Shown here piece after piece: positions 1-6,424 of a stretch of DNA of 6,424 nt. Source of the stretch: Oscillospiraceae bacterium (GTDB lineage Bacteria > Bacillota_A > Clostridia > Oscillospirales > Oscillospiraceae). Every line of letters starts with the position of its first letter. Position 1 is the first letter of the stretch. Both the position numbers and the translations under genes were made by a program. Where the stretch lies: positions 1 to 6,424 of the forward strand of contig JAGBEM010000261.1 of the NCBI GenBank assembly GCA_017936985.1. Reading direction: 5' to 3'. The notes under the pieces were generated by a model. It was not told where the DNA came from, ran no database searches, and saw only the letters and a program-made list of their open reading frames with translations.

Positions 1-1
1 C

Positions 2-37
2 CTGACAGTAAAAGAGATCATTGTAGAAGAGGGTTAA
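2..37 (+). CDS. 3' end of a convergent, unidentified gene (partial)
   Basis: Reading from base 2, the first 11 codons give LTVKEIIVEEG, then TAA at 35-37 with a second, adjacent stop-like TAA three bases on (38-40 is TAA or part of TAAAA). The mix of hydrophobic and charged residues looks like a real protein C-terminus. The frame closes just before the hairpin at 48-77, as expected for two genes converging on a shared terminator region. Of the other two forward frames, one stops at once and the other runs on antisense into the neighbouring lipoprotein gene. Eleven residues are too few to name a family. The call rests on frame, position and residue composition only, so it is tentative. Confidence 0.4.
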   Translation: MTVKEIIVEEG

Positions 38-77
38 TAAAACGAAAACAGCGCGCTGCTTATCTGCAGCGCGCTGT
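35..77 (-). terminator. Rho-independent terminator of the CotH lipoprotein gene
   Basis: Bases 48-59 and 66-77 form a perfect 12-bp GC-rich stem (ACAGCGCGCTGC pairing with its complement) around a 6-base loop at 60-65. Read on the minus strand, the stem is followed by TTTTCGTTTTATT, a good U-tract. It starts only 4 bases after the TAA stop of the gene at 82-2445. Read on the plus strand the hairpin is followed by a much weaker T-run (TTGATTT), so it may also slow transcription from the gene ending at 37, but the clear orientation is leftward. Confidence 0.92.
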
Positions 78-81
78 TGAT

Positions 82-2445
82 TTATGCGCCAAAATAGGCG
101 GTCATTTCATCGTCTGTCAGATCAAAGTAGTCTTTCAGGTCTGCCAGTACCTGCTTATCCCGGGCGCCATCCCGGACATAGGTACGGAGCTTTTCAACCG
201 CTTTTTCCCAGGTGGAATAGCTGACACCCCAGCGGTCACGATCCTTTTGCATTTCCGGCTGGATCTGCTCCACCACGGAATCGATCTTGCCGATGATATA
301 CTCCTCGTTGAGGACAGTATCCATCAGTTCGGCGTAGCGCTTCAGGAACAGATCTTTGCCCTGTGCGCTTTTCAGCAGGCCGTTCATCAAAATTTTGTCA
401 CCGCCGGAGCTGGACATGATCCAGGTGATGGGCTTATCCGTAGGCCGATTCCAGAAGGACCAGTCCAGGTCAAAATACATCCAGCGCCACTTGCCGTCGT
501 GCTCGGTGGAGCGGAAGCGGCGAACATTGGCAGTATCCCGGTCACCCACATAACTGCGGCAGATATACCAGTCCATAAGACTCAGCACATCGATCCGTTC
601 CGCCAGATAGTTGTAGTTTTCCTCCAGACTCATATCGTGGCTCTGGACATAGTTTTTCAGCTCGCTGAATGCCTTATTGCTGCCCTTCTGAACCCAACCT
701 GCAGAGGAATACAGCAGGTCAACAGAGTCAGTGGACACATTCAGGTGGCTGGCCACATAGTCGTCACTGAACCGTTCCCGGAAGAAGTAGACGCCCCAGA
801 ACTGGCCTCCCAAGTACAGCACTACAGGCTTCATGGCCTGGGTATACACATTGGTCGTACCGTGGGCAATGCCGGTGGCGATCTCGTCACAAAGCATACT
901 GGATGCCCAGATCTCGCTGCCGCCCTTGAGAAGCAGGGAGTTAAATTCTGTAATGTCCAGATCGTCAAACAGCTTATAATTGAGCTTGCCTACACCGTAT
1001 TCCGAACGGAAGCGCAGCTGGAAATTCTGCTTGGGGTGATTTCGGCTGTCGTTGCCATGGAGACGGAATCCGAAGGGTACGGAGAACTTCTCCTCGCCGC
1101 CCTCAATCAGGGTCAGCATAGCTTCGTACTCATAATTCTGGTCGGTATGATTGATAATACCGGCTTCGCCGTTTAAGTCATCCTGGGGGATGGCAATGGA
1201 CACTACCGGCAAGGTGTGGCTGACACCTACCAGATAGGTATAAGCGGTCAGGGCGCTGGTGCGATTACCGGTGGTGCAGAAGGTACGCACAGTGGTCACA
1301 CCGGAAATGGTAATGGGCTCCGTATACTTGGCTGAGTACACAGAGGGACAGGTGCCGTCCAGGGTGTAGTAGATGTCACCCTCACCGGAGAGCGTAAGGG
1401 TAAAGGATTCTTCATAAATGCCAGAGACCTGGCTGGCTGTCGGGGCTGCCAAAGCCGCCCCATAGCCGGCAGCATTCTCGCCGCCAAAGGTAGGCTTTTC
1501 CAGATACATGGGAACATTACCCACACGGCCATAGCTTTCATTTTTTGCAAGATCCGCAGGGGCAGTCAAGGAATCGATATATGCGCCTTCCTTGGCAAGA
1601 TAGACTGTTTCTCCATCGGCGCTAAGCTTGAAGGAAGTATGATTCTGACCCAGTTTGGTATTGCCGGAGCAGTAGATGATATAATATTCACCGGGCTGCA
1701 GGGTGACCGCCGGGAACGCAAAGCGCTGGGGCTCGCTGTGCTTGTCGGTGAGGGTATATTTTGAAAGATCGATGGCTTCATTGGAATTGTTCTTGATCTC
1801 CACTAAGTCATAGCACTCACCACCGACAGGCAGATAAGTGGAATTGGAAGACATGATCTCGCTGATGATCAGTTCCGGCAGCGACTGCGCCTGCAAATAG
1901 GCTTGATAGCCATCTGCGGTATTGGGCTGGCCGGGAGTGGGATACTGGCAGATTCCGTTGGCATCAAAGGATCCGCCATCCTCGCTGATGCCAAAGGTCA
2001 GCTCAGAGATGACCTTACCATCATAGGTCAGGTAAAGCGTTTCGCCGTCTGCAGACAGGCGGAAAGGTGCGGCATCATCCAGTGTGATCACCAGATAGCC
2101 ATCTGCCGCAATGGTCTTCCCTGCCAACGGCAAACGCTCAGGCTCAGCAGGATCGTCTGTCAAATAATAATTTTCCAGGCTGAGGGAAACATCCTCCCGG
2201 TTATGCAGTTCGATCCAGTCATTTTCATGACCCATAACCACTTTTTTATTGTCGGACATGACTTCGCTGATGACCAGTTCCGCCGCGTCCGGCAAGGTTT
2301 CGATGGTAGTATCCTCACTGGTTTCCGGTACGGTGGTAGTACCAGTATTGGAAGTATCCTCCGGAGGCACTTCCACCGGAGTGCAGCCGGCAAACAGGCC
2401 GGTGATCAGCACAAAGATAAGCAGCAGCGCTGTGATCCGTTTCAT
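82..2445 (-). CDS. Secreted lipoprotein with two lamin-tail domains and a CotH kinase-like domain
   Basis: A 787-residue surface protein. Residues 1-21 are a lipoprotein signal: MKR, a hydrophobic run and the lipobox LFAGC, with Cys21 as the predicted lipidated residue. Residues 22-55 are an acidic Thr/Pro/Glu-rich linker. Two lamin-tail domains follow (about 56-152 and 191-295), each with an LxISExM start and an F(R/K)LSADGET(L/V)YL strand. Residues 334-406 resemble the chitobiase C-terminal beta domain (YYTLDGTCPS). From about 412 comes the CotH domain: RLHGN (461-465), HPK (470-472), FRERF around Glu557, GDRDTAN (Asp635, Asp637) and YFDLDW (Asp659, Asp661). Bacillus subtilis CotH is an atypical kinase of spore coat proteins; the paired late Asp motifs here match that pattern, so ATP-dependent phosphorylation outside the membrane is possible but inferred. 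Lamin-tail domains suggest binding to surface or nucleic-acid ligands, also inferred. The start at 2445 is chosen because the signal peptide begins there, GAG lies 8 bases upstream, and the promoter at 2483-2511 lies inside the longer open frame that begins at 2511. It is transcribed alone, between its own promoter and terminator. Confidence 0.88.
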   Translation of the reverse strand: MKRITALLLIFVLITGLFAGCTPVEVPPEDTSNTGTTTVPETSEDTTIETLPDAAELVISEVMSDNKKVVMGHENDWIELHNREDVSLSLENYYLTDDPAEPERLPLAGKTIAADGYLVITLDDAAPFRLSADGETLYLTYDGKVISELTFGISEDGGSFDANGICQYPTPGQPNTADGYQAYLQAQSLPELIISEIMSSNSTYLPVGGECYDLVEIKNNSNEAIDLSKYTLTDKHSEPQRFAFPAVTLQPGEYYIIYCSGNTKLGQNHTSFKLSADGETVYLAKEGAYIDSLTAPADLAKNESYGRVGNVPMYLEKPTFGGENAAGYGAALAAPTASQVSGIYEESFTLTLSGEGDIYYTLDGTCPSVYSAKYTEPITISGVTTVRTFCTTGNRTSALTAYTYLVGVSHTLPVVSIAIPQDDLNGEAGIINHTDQNYEYEAMLTLIEGGEEKFSVPFGFRLHGNDSRNHPKQNFQLRFRSEYGVGKLNYKLFDDLDITEFNSLLLKGGSEIWASSMLCDEIATGIAHGTTNVYTQAMKPVVLYLGGQFWGVYFFRERFSDDYVASHLNVSTDSVDLLYSSAGWVQKGSNKAFSELKNYVQSHDMSLEENYNYLAERIDVLSLMDWYICRSYVGDRDTANVRRFRSTEHDGKWRWMYFDLDWSFWNRPTDKPITWIMSSSGGDKILMNGLLKSAQGKDLFLKRYAELMDTVLNEEYIIGKIDSVVEQIQPEMQKDRDRWGVSYSTWEKAVEKLRTYVRDGARDKQVLADLKDYFDLTDDEMTAYFGA

Positions 2446-2482
2446 AGCCATCACTCTTTTCTCAAAATGTCTTGTATTTTGT

Positions 2483-2511
2483 ATTCTAGCACAGCGCTGT
2501 CGAAAAAGCAA
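2483..2511 (-). promoter_or_regulatory. Sigma-A-type extended -10 promoter for the CotH lipoprotein gene
   Basis: On the minus strand, TTGCTT (bases 2511-2506) and TAGAAT (2488-2483) are separated by exactly 17 bases. The -10 box matches TATAAT at 5 of 6 positions and is preceded by TGC, an extended -10. The -35 is weak (3 of 6), which an extended -10 can offset. Transcription would start near 2475, leaving a leader of about 30 bases before the ATG at 2445, with GAGAAAAGAG (2463-2454) as the ribosome-binding region. A perfect 10-base palindrome, ACAGCGCTGT (2491-2500), fills the middle of the spacer and could be an operator. Confidence 0.65.
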
Positions 2512-2560
2512 GAAACATGACGCAGATGTTCAAATTTCAGTTTGTGAAGCTGTAGGTTAG

Positions 2561-2749
2561 ACACCTTGGCCCCCTCTTTGAGGGTAGCGAAGCGACTCTA
2601 AATAGACGATTGCCAGCGGCAATCGCACAATAGACTATGTGGTACGGCGATAGCCGTGACTGGGGAAGTATCCTAACGTCTATGCAACACTCCCTCAGTC
2701 AAAAATCAAAGATTTTTGCCAGTTCCCTCATGGAGGGAGCCAAGGGTGC
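2561..2749. repeat. MITE-like or REP-like non-coding element with terminal inverted repeats and a chain of hairpins
   Basis: The left end ACACCTTGGCCCCCTC (2561-2576) and the reverse complement of the right end, GCACCCTTGGCTCCCTC (2733-2749), match except for one gap and one or two substitutions. This gives imperfect terminal inverted repeats around about 190 bp. Inside is a series of stem-loops: CCCTC-TTT-GAGGG (2572-2584), an 8-bp stem CGATTGCC/GGCAATCG (2607-2625), ACGGC-GATA-GCCGT (2644-2657), an 8-bp stem CAAAAATC/GATTTTTG (2700-2718), and TCCCTC-ATG-GAGGGA (2724-2738). A 7-bp long-range pair joins 2602-2608 to 2677-2683. There is no convincing ORF, and I see no clear target-site duplication. 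From memory, similar CTTGGCTCCCTC-ended elements occur in many copies in gut Clostridia; the window itself contains only one copy. Confidence 0.6.
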
Positions 2750-2803
2750 TGCCGCACCTGAGCAACCATTTAACAGCACACTCAATCCCAATTGAATACT
2801 TAG

Positions 2804-2841
2804 AATAAAACACACCCGACTTTCTGCAGAAAGTCGGGTGT
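2804..2841 (-). terminator. Rho-independent terminator of the malQ-glgP unit
   Basis: Bases 2812-2841 are a perfect 30-base palindrome centred on CTGCAG, with arm ACACCCGACTTT. In RNA it would fold to a stem of about 12-13 bp with a tight loop. On the minus strand it is followed by GTTTTATTCT. It begins 8 bases after the glgP stop codon at 2850-2852. The plus strand side also has a short T-run (GGTTTTT, 2845-2851), but no plus-strand gene is present to use it. Confidence 0.9.
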
Positions 2842-2849
2842 AAAGGTTT

Positions 2850-5183
2850 TTAGAACTGGGTAGGCGCGATGTGCCAGATCTCCTCAGCATACTGACGGAT
2901 GGTACGGTCGGAAGAGAACTTGCTTCCGCTGGCAATGTTCAGCAGGCACTTGCGGCCAAAGTTCAGCCGGTCTGCATAATCCTGGTTGGCACGGAGCTTT
3001 GCTTCCATATAGGATGCGTAGTCCAGCAGGATATAATAGTGGTCTGCCTTGTGCCAGTGGGTGCCATCCAGCAGAGCGTGGTACAGCTCAGACTGCTCGT
3101 TGTCCGTAGGCACAGTGCCGTCCACCAGGGTGTCCAAGGCGCGGCGCAGGTGGGCGTCTGCCTCGTAGATGCCGCGGCTGTAATAGCTGTCCTTGCAGGC
3201 ATTGATCTGCTCCACGGTGTGGCCGAAGATATATTCGTTCTCCTGACCTGCCTCCTTGGCGATCTCCACGTTAGCACCGTCCAGAGTGCCCAGGGTCACC
3301 GCGCCATTGAGCATCAGCTTCATATTGCCGGTGCCGGAGGCTTCTGTACCGGCAGGAGAGATCTGCTCGGAAATATCGGCAGCAGGGATAATATGCTCGG
3401 CATAAGAGCAGTTATAGTTCTGTACAAAGACTACCTTCAACTTATCGGAAACGGCAGGATCATTGTTGATCATCTTGGCGATTCGGTTGATATAGCGAAT
3501 GATCGCCTTAGCCCGGGCGTAACCGGGGGCAGACTTGGCACCGAAAATGAAAGCAGTGGGCTGGAAGTTGGGCAACTCGCCGTTCTTCAGGCGGAAGTAA
3601 ATATCCACGATGCTGATGGCATTCATCAGCTGACGCTTATACTCATGCAGGCGCTTGACCTGGACATCAAAGATAAAGTCGGGGTTCAGCTGAACGCCTT
3701 CCTTCTGGGCGATGACCTTGCACAGCTGCTCCTTCTTGGTGCGCTTGATGGCATTGAACTGGCGGATCATATCATCGTCGATCATGGGCTTCAGCTTCGT
3801 CAGGCGGTCCAGATCCTTCAGGAAATCACCGCCTACCCGATACTTGATCATCTGCGTCAGCTCAGGATTGCACAGACCCATCCAGCGACGGGGGGTGACA
3901 CCGTTTGTCTTGTTCTGGAAGCGGTCGGGGAAGGCTTCATACCAGGCCTTGAAGCAGTCGTCCTTCAAAATCTGGGAATGAATCTCTGCCACGCCGTTAA
4001 TATAGCTACCCACATACACGCTGAGGTTTGCCATATGGGCTGTATTGTCCCGGACGATGAACAGATTGGGATGCTCACGCTTCAGCTTTTCGTCGATCCG
4101 GCAGATAATATCCACGATCTCCGGCACAACGCTGCGCAGCAGATCCAGATTCCACTTCTCCAGAGCCTCGCCCATAACGGTGTGGTTGGTGTAGGAGAAG
4201 GTCTTCTGGGCAATGGCAAAGCTCTGCTCAAAATCCATGCCCTCCACCATCAGCAGACGGATCAGCTCGGGAATGGACATAGCCGGGTGGGTATCGTTCA
4301 GCTGAACAGCATAGAATTCAGCAAAGTGAGACAGGTCGGTGCCGTGGGCAGACTTATACACACGCATCATATCCTGCAAAGATGCGCTGGACAGCACATA
4401 CTGCTGCTTGATACGCAGGCGCTTGCCTTCCCAGGTAGAGTCGTTGGGATACAGAACACGAGTGATGTCCTCAGCCTTGTTCTTCTGAGCCAGAGCACGC
4501 AGGTAGTCCTGATCGTTGAAGGCGTTGAAGTCCAACTCTTCCTCGGCTTCGCACTGCCACAGGCGCAATGTGCCCACATTGTCCGTGCCATAGCCGATGA
4601 CGGGAACATCATACGGAACCGCCAGAACGGTGTGGTCGGGGAATGTGACCTTAACGGTATGGTTATAGCGGCGGTAAGACCAGGGATCACCGAACTTTGT
4701 CCAGTCGTCCGCAGCTTCCACCTGGCTGCCGACCTTGTCAAAGCTCTGCTTGAACAGACCGAAGCGGTAGCGCAGGCCGTAGCCGGACAGCGGAATATTG
4801 CAGCTTGCAGCACTGTCCAGGAAGCAGGCTGCCAGACGACCCAGGCCGCCGTTACCCAGCGCGGCGTCCTCCACGTCCTCCAGAACAGCCAGATCCACGC
4901 CATGCTCGGCAAACAGCTGCTTCATTTCATCCAGAATGCCCAGATTGTACATATTGCTGTAGACCAGACGGCCCACCAGATACTCCGCAGAGATATAGTA
5001 AGCCTTCCGCTGGTGCATACGAACATGCTTGGAATGATTCCAGTTATCGGAAATCGCCATCATAATGGCCTCGCCCAGAGCCTCATGCAGTTCCTGGGGA
5101 GTCGCCTCCTGGAGGGACACGTCATAGGTGTACTTCAGCTGTGCCTCCGTCCACTTCAGAATGTTCAGGCAATTATAGTTCAT
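2850..5183 (-). CDS. glgP: Glycogen/maltodextrin phosphorylase (GT35)
   Basis: A cytoplasmic PLP enzyme that cleaves alpha-1,4-glucan ends with phosphate to give glucose-1-phosphate. The protein is 777 residues from the chosen start, slightly short of the usual 790-815 with no internal gap seen. Family motifs appear in order: GNGGLGRLAACF from about residue 110, QLNDTHP (Asp297), TNHTVMGEALEKW, INGVAEIHS, NKTNGVTPRRW, FDVQVKRLHEYKRQ, and the PLP signature EASGTGNMK ending in the Schiff-base Lys622, followed by LNGAVTLGTLDGANVEI. Catalytic and cofactor residues look intact. The in-frame ATG at 5198 would add METLS, but it has no Shine-Dalgarno upstream, whereas GGAGA (5196-5192) sits 8 bases before the ATG at 5183, so that start is preferred. 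malQ ends 35 bases upstream and no promoter is visible between them, so the two are probably cotranscribed. Sequence alone does not separate glycogen from maltodextrin preference; malP would be the alternative name. Confidence 0.96.
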   Translation of the reverse strand: MNYNCLNILKWTEAQLKYTYDVSLQEATPQELHEALGEAIMMAISDNWNHSKHVRMHQRKAYYISAEYLVGRLVYSNMYNLGILDEMKQLFAEHGVDLAVLEDVEDAALGNGGLGRLAACFLDSAASCNIPLSGYGLRYRFGLFKQSFDKVGSQVEAADDWTKFGDPWSYRRYNHTVKVTFPDHTVLAVPYDVPVIGYGTDNVGTLRLWQCEAEEELDFNAFNDQDYLRALAQKNKAEDITRVLYPNDSTWEGKRLRIKQQYVLSSASLQDMMRVYKSAHGTDLSHFAEFYAVQLNDTHPAMSIPELIRLLMVEGMDFEQSFAIAQKTFSYTNHTVMGEALEKWNLDLLRSVVPEIVDIICRIDEKLKREHPNLFIVRDNTAHMANLSVYVGSYINGVAEIHSQILKDDCFKAWYEAFPDRFQNKTNGVTPRRWMGLCNPELTQMIKYRVGGDFLKDLDRLTKLKPMIDDDMIRQFNAIKRTKKEQLCKVIAQKEGVQLNPDFIFDVQVKRLHEYKRQLMNAISIVDIYFRLKNGELPNFQPTAFIFGAKSAPGYARAKAIIRYINRIAKMINNDPAVSDKLKVVFVQNYNCSYAEHIIPAADISEQISPAGTEASGTGNMKLMLNGAVTLGTLDGANVEIAKEAGQENEYIFGHTVEQINACKDSYYSRGIYEADAHLRRALDTLVDGTVPTDNEQSELYHALLDGTHWHKADHYYILLDYASYMEAKLRANQDYADRLNFGRKCLLNIASGSKFSSDRTIRQYAEEIWHIAPTQF

Positions 5184-5191
5184 AGAAAGAG

Positions 5192-5196
5192 TCTCC
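5192..5196 (-). promoter_or_regulatory. Ribosome-binding site that fixes the glgP start
   Basis: GGAGA on the minus strand lies 8 bases before ATG 5183. It overlaps the upstream in-frame ATG at 5198-5196, so a ribosome bound here cannot begin at 5198. The sequence upstream of 5198 (AATTTTTATGA) has no Shine-Dalgarno match. Confidence 0.7.
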
Positions 5197-5218
5197 ATTC
5201 ATAAAAATTGGGAAATTA

Positions 5219-6424
5219 TTAGTCAGTGCAGCGACCGTAAAGCACAGTGAGCTTCCGGATCCGTTCTGCCAGAGCATCGCTTGCGAATCCCGGTTCTGCC
5301 CGCCAAGTCCAGTTGTTGGTGGTCATGGTTCCAGGGAAGTTCATCCGGGCCTCTGCGCCCAAATTCAGGAAGTCCTGCATTTGAATGATGCACAGATCCG
5401 ACACACTGGCCTGCGCCGTACGGATCACGCCCCAAACCAAGCCTTCCTTCTCCGACAGGTTCATATACTCAGTGGCAAAAGCAACGGCATCCTTCGATGC
5501 GGTTTCAAACCACTGGCGAGTCGTCATATTGTCATGGGTTCCGGTATAACAAACGGAATTGGCAGGATAATTGTGGGGCAAATACTCCGAATCCTCTCTG
5601 GTATCAAAGGCAAAGCCCAGCACCTTCATCCCGGGGAAGCCGGAATCATCCCGCAGCTTCAGCACCGGCGGTGTAATATCTCCCAGATCCTCTGCGATCA
5701 TCTGCAGATCCGGCAGTTCTTTTTTGATGGCACTGATGAAATCCATATCCGGTCCCTTGACCCAACGACCGTTTTTGGCGGTAGAATCGCCAAAAGGAAC
5801 AGACCAGTAGGCTTCAAAGCCACGGAAATGGTCAAAGCGGACCACATCATAGAGCTTTCCGGCAGCCTCCAGCCGGCGGATCCACCAGTTATAGCCGTTC
5901 TTAGCCATCTCATCCCAACGGTACAAGGGGTTACCCCACAGCTGACCGTCATCCGAGAAAGCATCCGGCGGACAGCCTGCAACAGCCACCGGGGTCAGAG
6001 TCTCATCCAACTGGAACAGCTCAGCCGCTGTCCAAACATCTGCAGAATCATAAGGCACATAGATCGGCACATCACCGATGATGCGAATGTCATTTTCGTG
6101 GGCATAGCTGCGCAGGGCACTCCATTGCTTGCTGAACAGGAACTGGATAAAGCTATAGAAGCGGATGTTATCCTTCAGCTCCTGGCGAGCCTGCCAAACC
6201 GCTTCGGTATGACGGAATTTCAGGCCGTCCTCCCATTGATACCAGGGCTTGCCCTGATATTTATCCTTCAACGCCATGAACAGTGCGAAGTCCGGCAGCC
6301 AGCTGCTGTTTTCCAGGCAGAACTGATCGAACTCTGCAGAACCGACAAACCGAGAATAAGCGATCCGCAGAACCTGCAGCCGACCGTTATACAAAGCGCC
6401 GTAGTCCACTCGGCCCCTATGCTC
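5219..6424 (-). CDS. malQ: 4-alpha-glucanotransferase (amylomaltase, GH77), 5' end outside the window
   Basis: Transfers alpha-1,4-glucan segments between maltodextrins in the cytoplasm, releasing glucose and making longer chains for phosphorylase. The frame is open to the window edge. It holds the last 401 residues (first full codon GAG at 6424-6422). Spacing against Thermus amylomaltase suggests about 95-100 N-terminal residues are missing. Visible GH77 motifs are VDYGALYNGR at the left, GDVPIYVPYDSADVW, RFDHFRGF with the nucleophile Asp (codon 5833-5831, residue 198 of the fragment), IAEDLG with the acid/base Glu (5692-5690, residue 245), and GTHDNMTTRQW with the third catalytic Asp (5533-5531, residue 298). 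The spacings of 47 and 53 residues agree with the family. A GTG at 6409-6407 is an internal Val of the VDYG motif, not a start. The gene ends in tandem TAATAA, 35 bases before the glgP ATG, which suggests one operon for glucan breakdown. Confidence 0.96.
   Translation of the reverse strand, partial: EHRGRVDYGALYNGRLQVLRIAYSRFVGSAEFDQFCLENSSWLPDFALFMALKDKYQGKPWYQWEDGLKFRHTEAVWQARQELKDNIRFYSFIQFLFSKQWSALRSYAHENDIRIIGDVPIYVPYDSADVWTAAELFQLDETLTPVAVAGCPPDAFSDDGQLWGNPLYRWDEMAKNGYNWWIRRLEAAGKLYDVVRFDHFRGFEAYWSVPFGDSTAKNGRWVKGPDMDFISAIKKELPDLQMIAEDLGDITPPVLKLRDDSGFPGMKVLGFAFDTREDSEYLPHNYPANSVCYTGTHDNMTTRQWFETASKDAVAFATEYMNLSEKEGLVWGVIRTAQASVSDLCIIQMQDFLNLGAEARMNFPGTMTTNNWTWRAEPGFASDALAERIRKLTVLYGRCTD

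Larger units (their letters stand above)
2446..2849. other. Intergenic region between glgP and the CotH gene
   Basis: This 404-base gap contains, from the right, the glgP terminator, about 55 AT-richer bases (2750-2803) in which I see no signal, the inverted-repeat element (2561-2749), a 49-base stretch with no recognised motif (2512-2560), and the CotH promoter and leader (2446-2511). No open frame in it has both a start with a Shine-Dalgarno and protein-like content. Confidence 0.75.

Noticed and set aside
247..1176. A 309-codon plus-strand open frame inside the CotH lipoprotein gene
   Set aside because: It is antisense to the conserved CotH domain, has no convincing ribosome-binding site and no family resemblance.
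2446..2511. A 22-codon N-terminal extension of the lipoprotein reading frame starting at 2511
   Set aside because: The extension would place basic residues ahead of a well-formed lipoprotein signal, lacks a Shine-Dalgarno, and overlaps the likely promoter.
1903..2520. A 205-codon plus-strand open frame over the N-terminal half of the lipoprotein gene
   Set aside because: It is antisense to the lamin-tail coding region and ends across the lipoprotein promoter, with no protein-like motif.
2561..2749. CRISPR array or tRNA as the explanation for the structured region
   Set aside because: There are no regularly spaced direct repeats, and no cloverleaf with T-loop or anticodon features could be drawn. 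The hairpins are independent short stems.
2699..2935. A 78-codon minus-strand frame running from within glgP into the repeat
   Set aside because: It overlaps the glgP C-terminus in another frame and passes through the terminator hairpin. The translation is Ser/Arg-rich without motifs.
2871..5204. A 777-codon open frame on the plus strand covering almost all of glgP
   Set aside because: It is the antisense of a gene with complete GT35 motifs. The long opening follows from GC-leaning codon use that avoids the codons producing stops on the other strand. The translation has no recognisable domain and is rich in Gln, His, Val and Ile in the manner of antisense frames.
82..6424. A functional link between the CotH lipoprotein and the glucan-breakdown genes
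   Set aside because: They share a strand, but a strong terminator, a repeat element and a separate promoter divide them, and one is a surface protein while the others are cytoplasmic.

Overview
The window reads as chromosomal DNA from a Gram-positive, probably gut-type, clostridial Firmicute (Oscillospiraceae/Ruminococcaceae-like). This is inferred from a lipoprotein with two lamin-tail domains and a CotH domain, strong intrinsic hairpin-plus-U-tract terminators, purine-rich Shine-Dalgarno sites, a sigma-A-type extended -10 promoter, GC-leaning codon use, and a short inverted-repeat element of a style I recall from that group. No gene here fixes the species.

Layout on the + strand: at the left edge (2-37) is what looks like the last 11 codons of a rightward gene. 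It converges on a large leftward gene and the two are separated by a strong terminator (35-77). The leftward gene (82-2445) encodes a secreted CotH-family lipoprotein of 787 residues: a lipobox signal peptide, an acidic Thr/Pro/Glu-rich linker, two lamin-tail domains, a chitobiase-C-terminal-like beta domain and a CotH kinase-like domain. Its own promoter is at 2483-2511. The 404-base gap at 2446-2849 holds, in order, that 5' region, a roughly 190-bp hairpin-rich element with imperfect terminal inverted repeats (2561-2749), about 55 bases in which I see nothing, and the terminator of the next unit (2804-2841).

The right half is a leftward two-gene unit, malQ (5219-6424, 5' end outside the window) followed 35 bases later by glgP (2850-5183). 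These are cytoplasmic enzymes of alpha-glucan breakdown. MalQ (4-alpha-glucanotransferase, GH77) rearranges short maltodextrins into longer chains, and the phosphorylase (GT35, PLP-dependent) removes glucose-1-phosphate from chain ends. The pair together handle glycogen or imported maltodextrins. The CotH lipoprotein is separated from them by a terminator, the repeat and its own promoter, so nothing supports a functional link.

I see no tRNA, rRNA, CRISPR array, transposase or riboswitch. I found no evident new multi-gene system. The least explained items are the structured repeat element and the target of the CotH lipoprotein.
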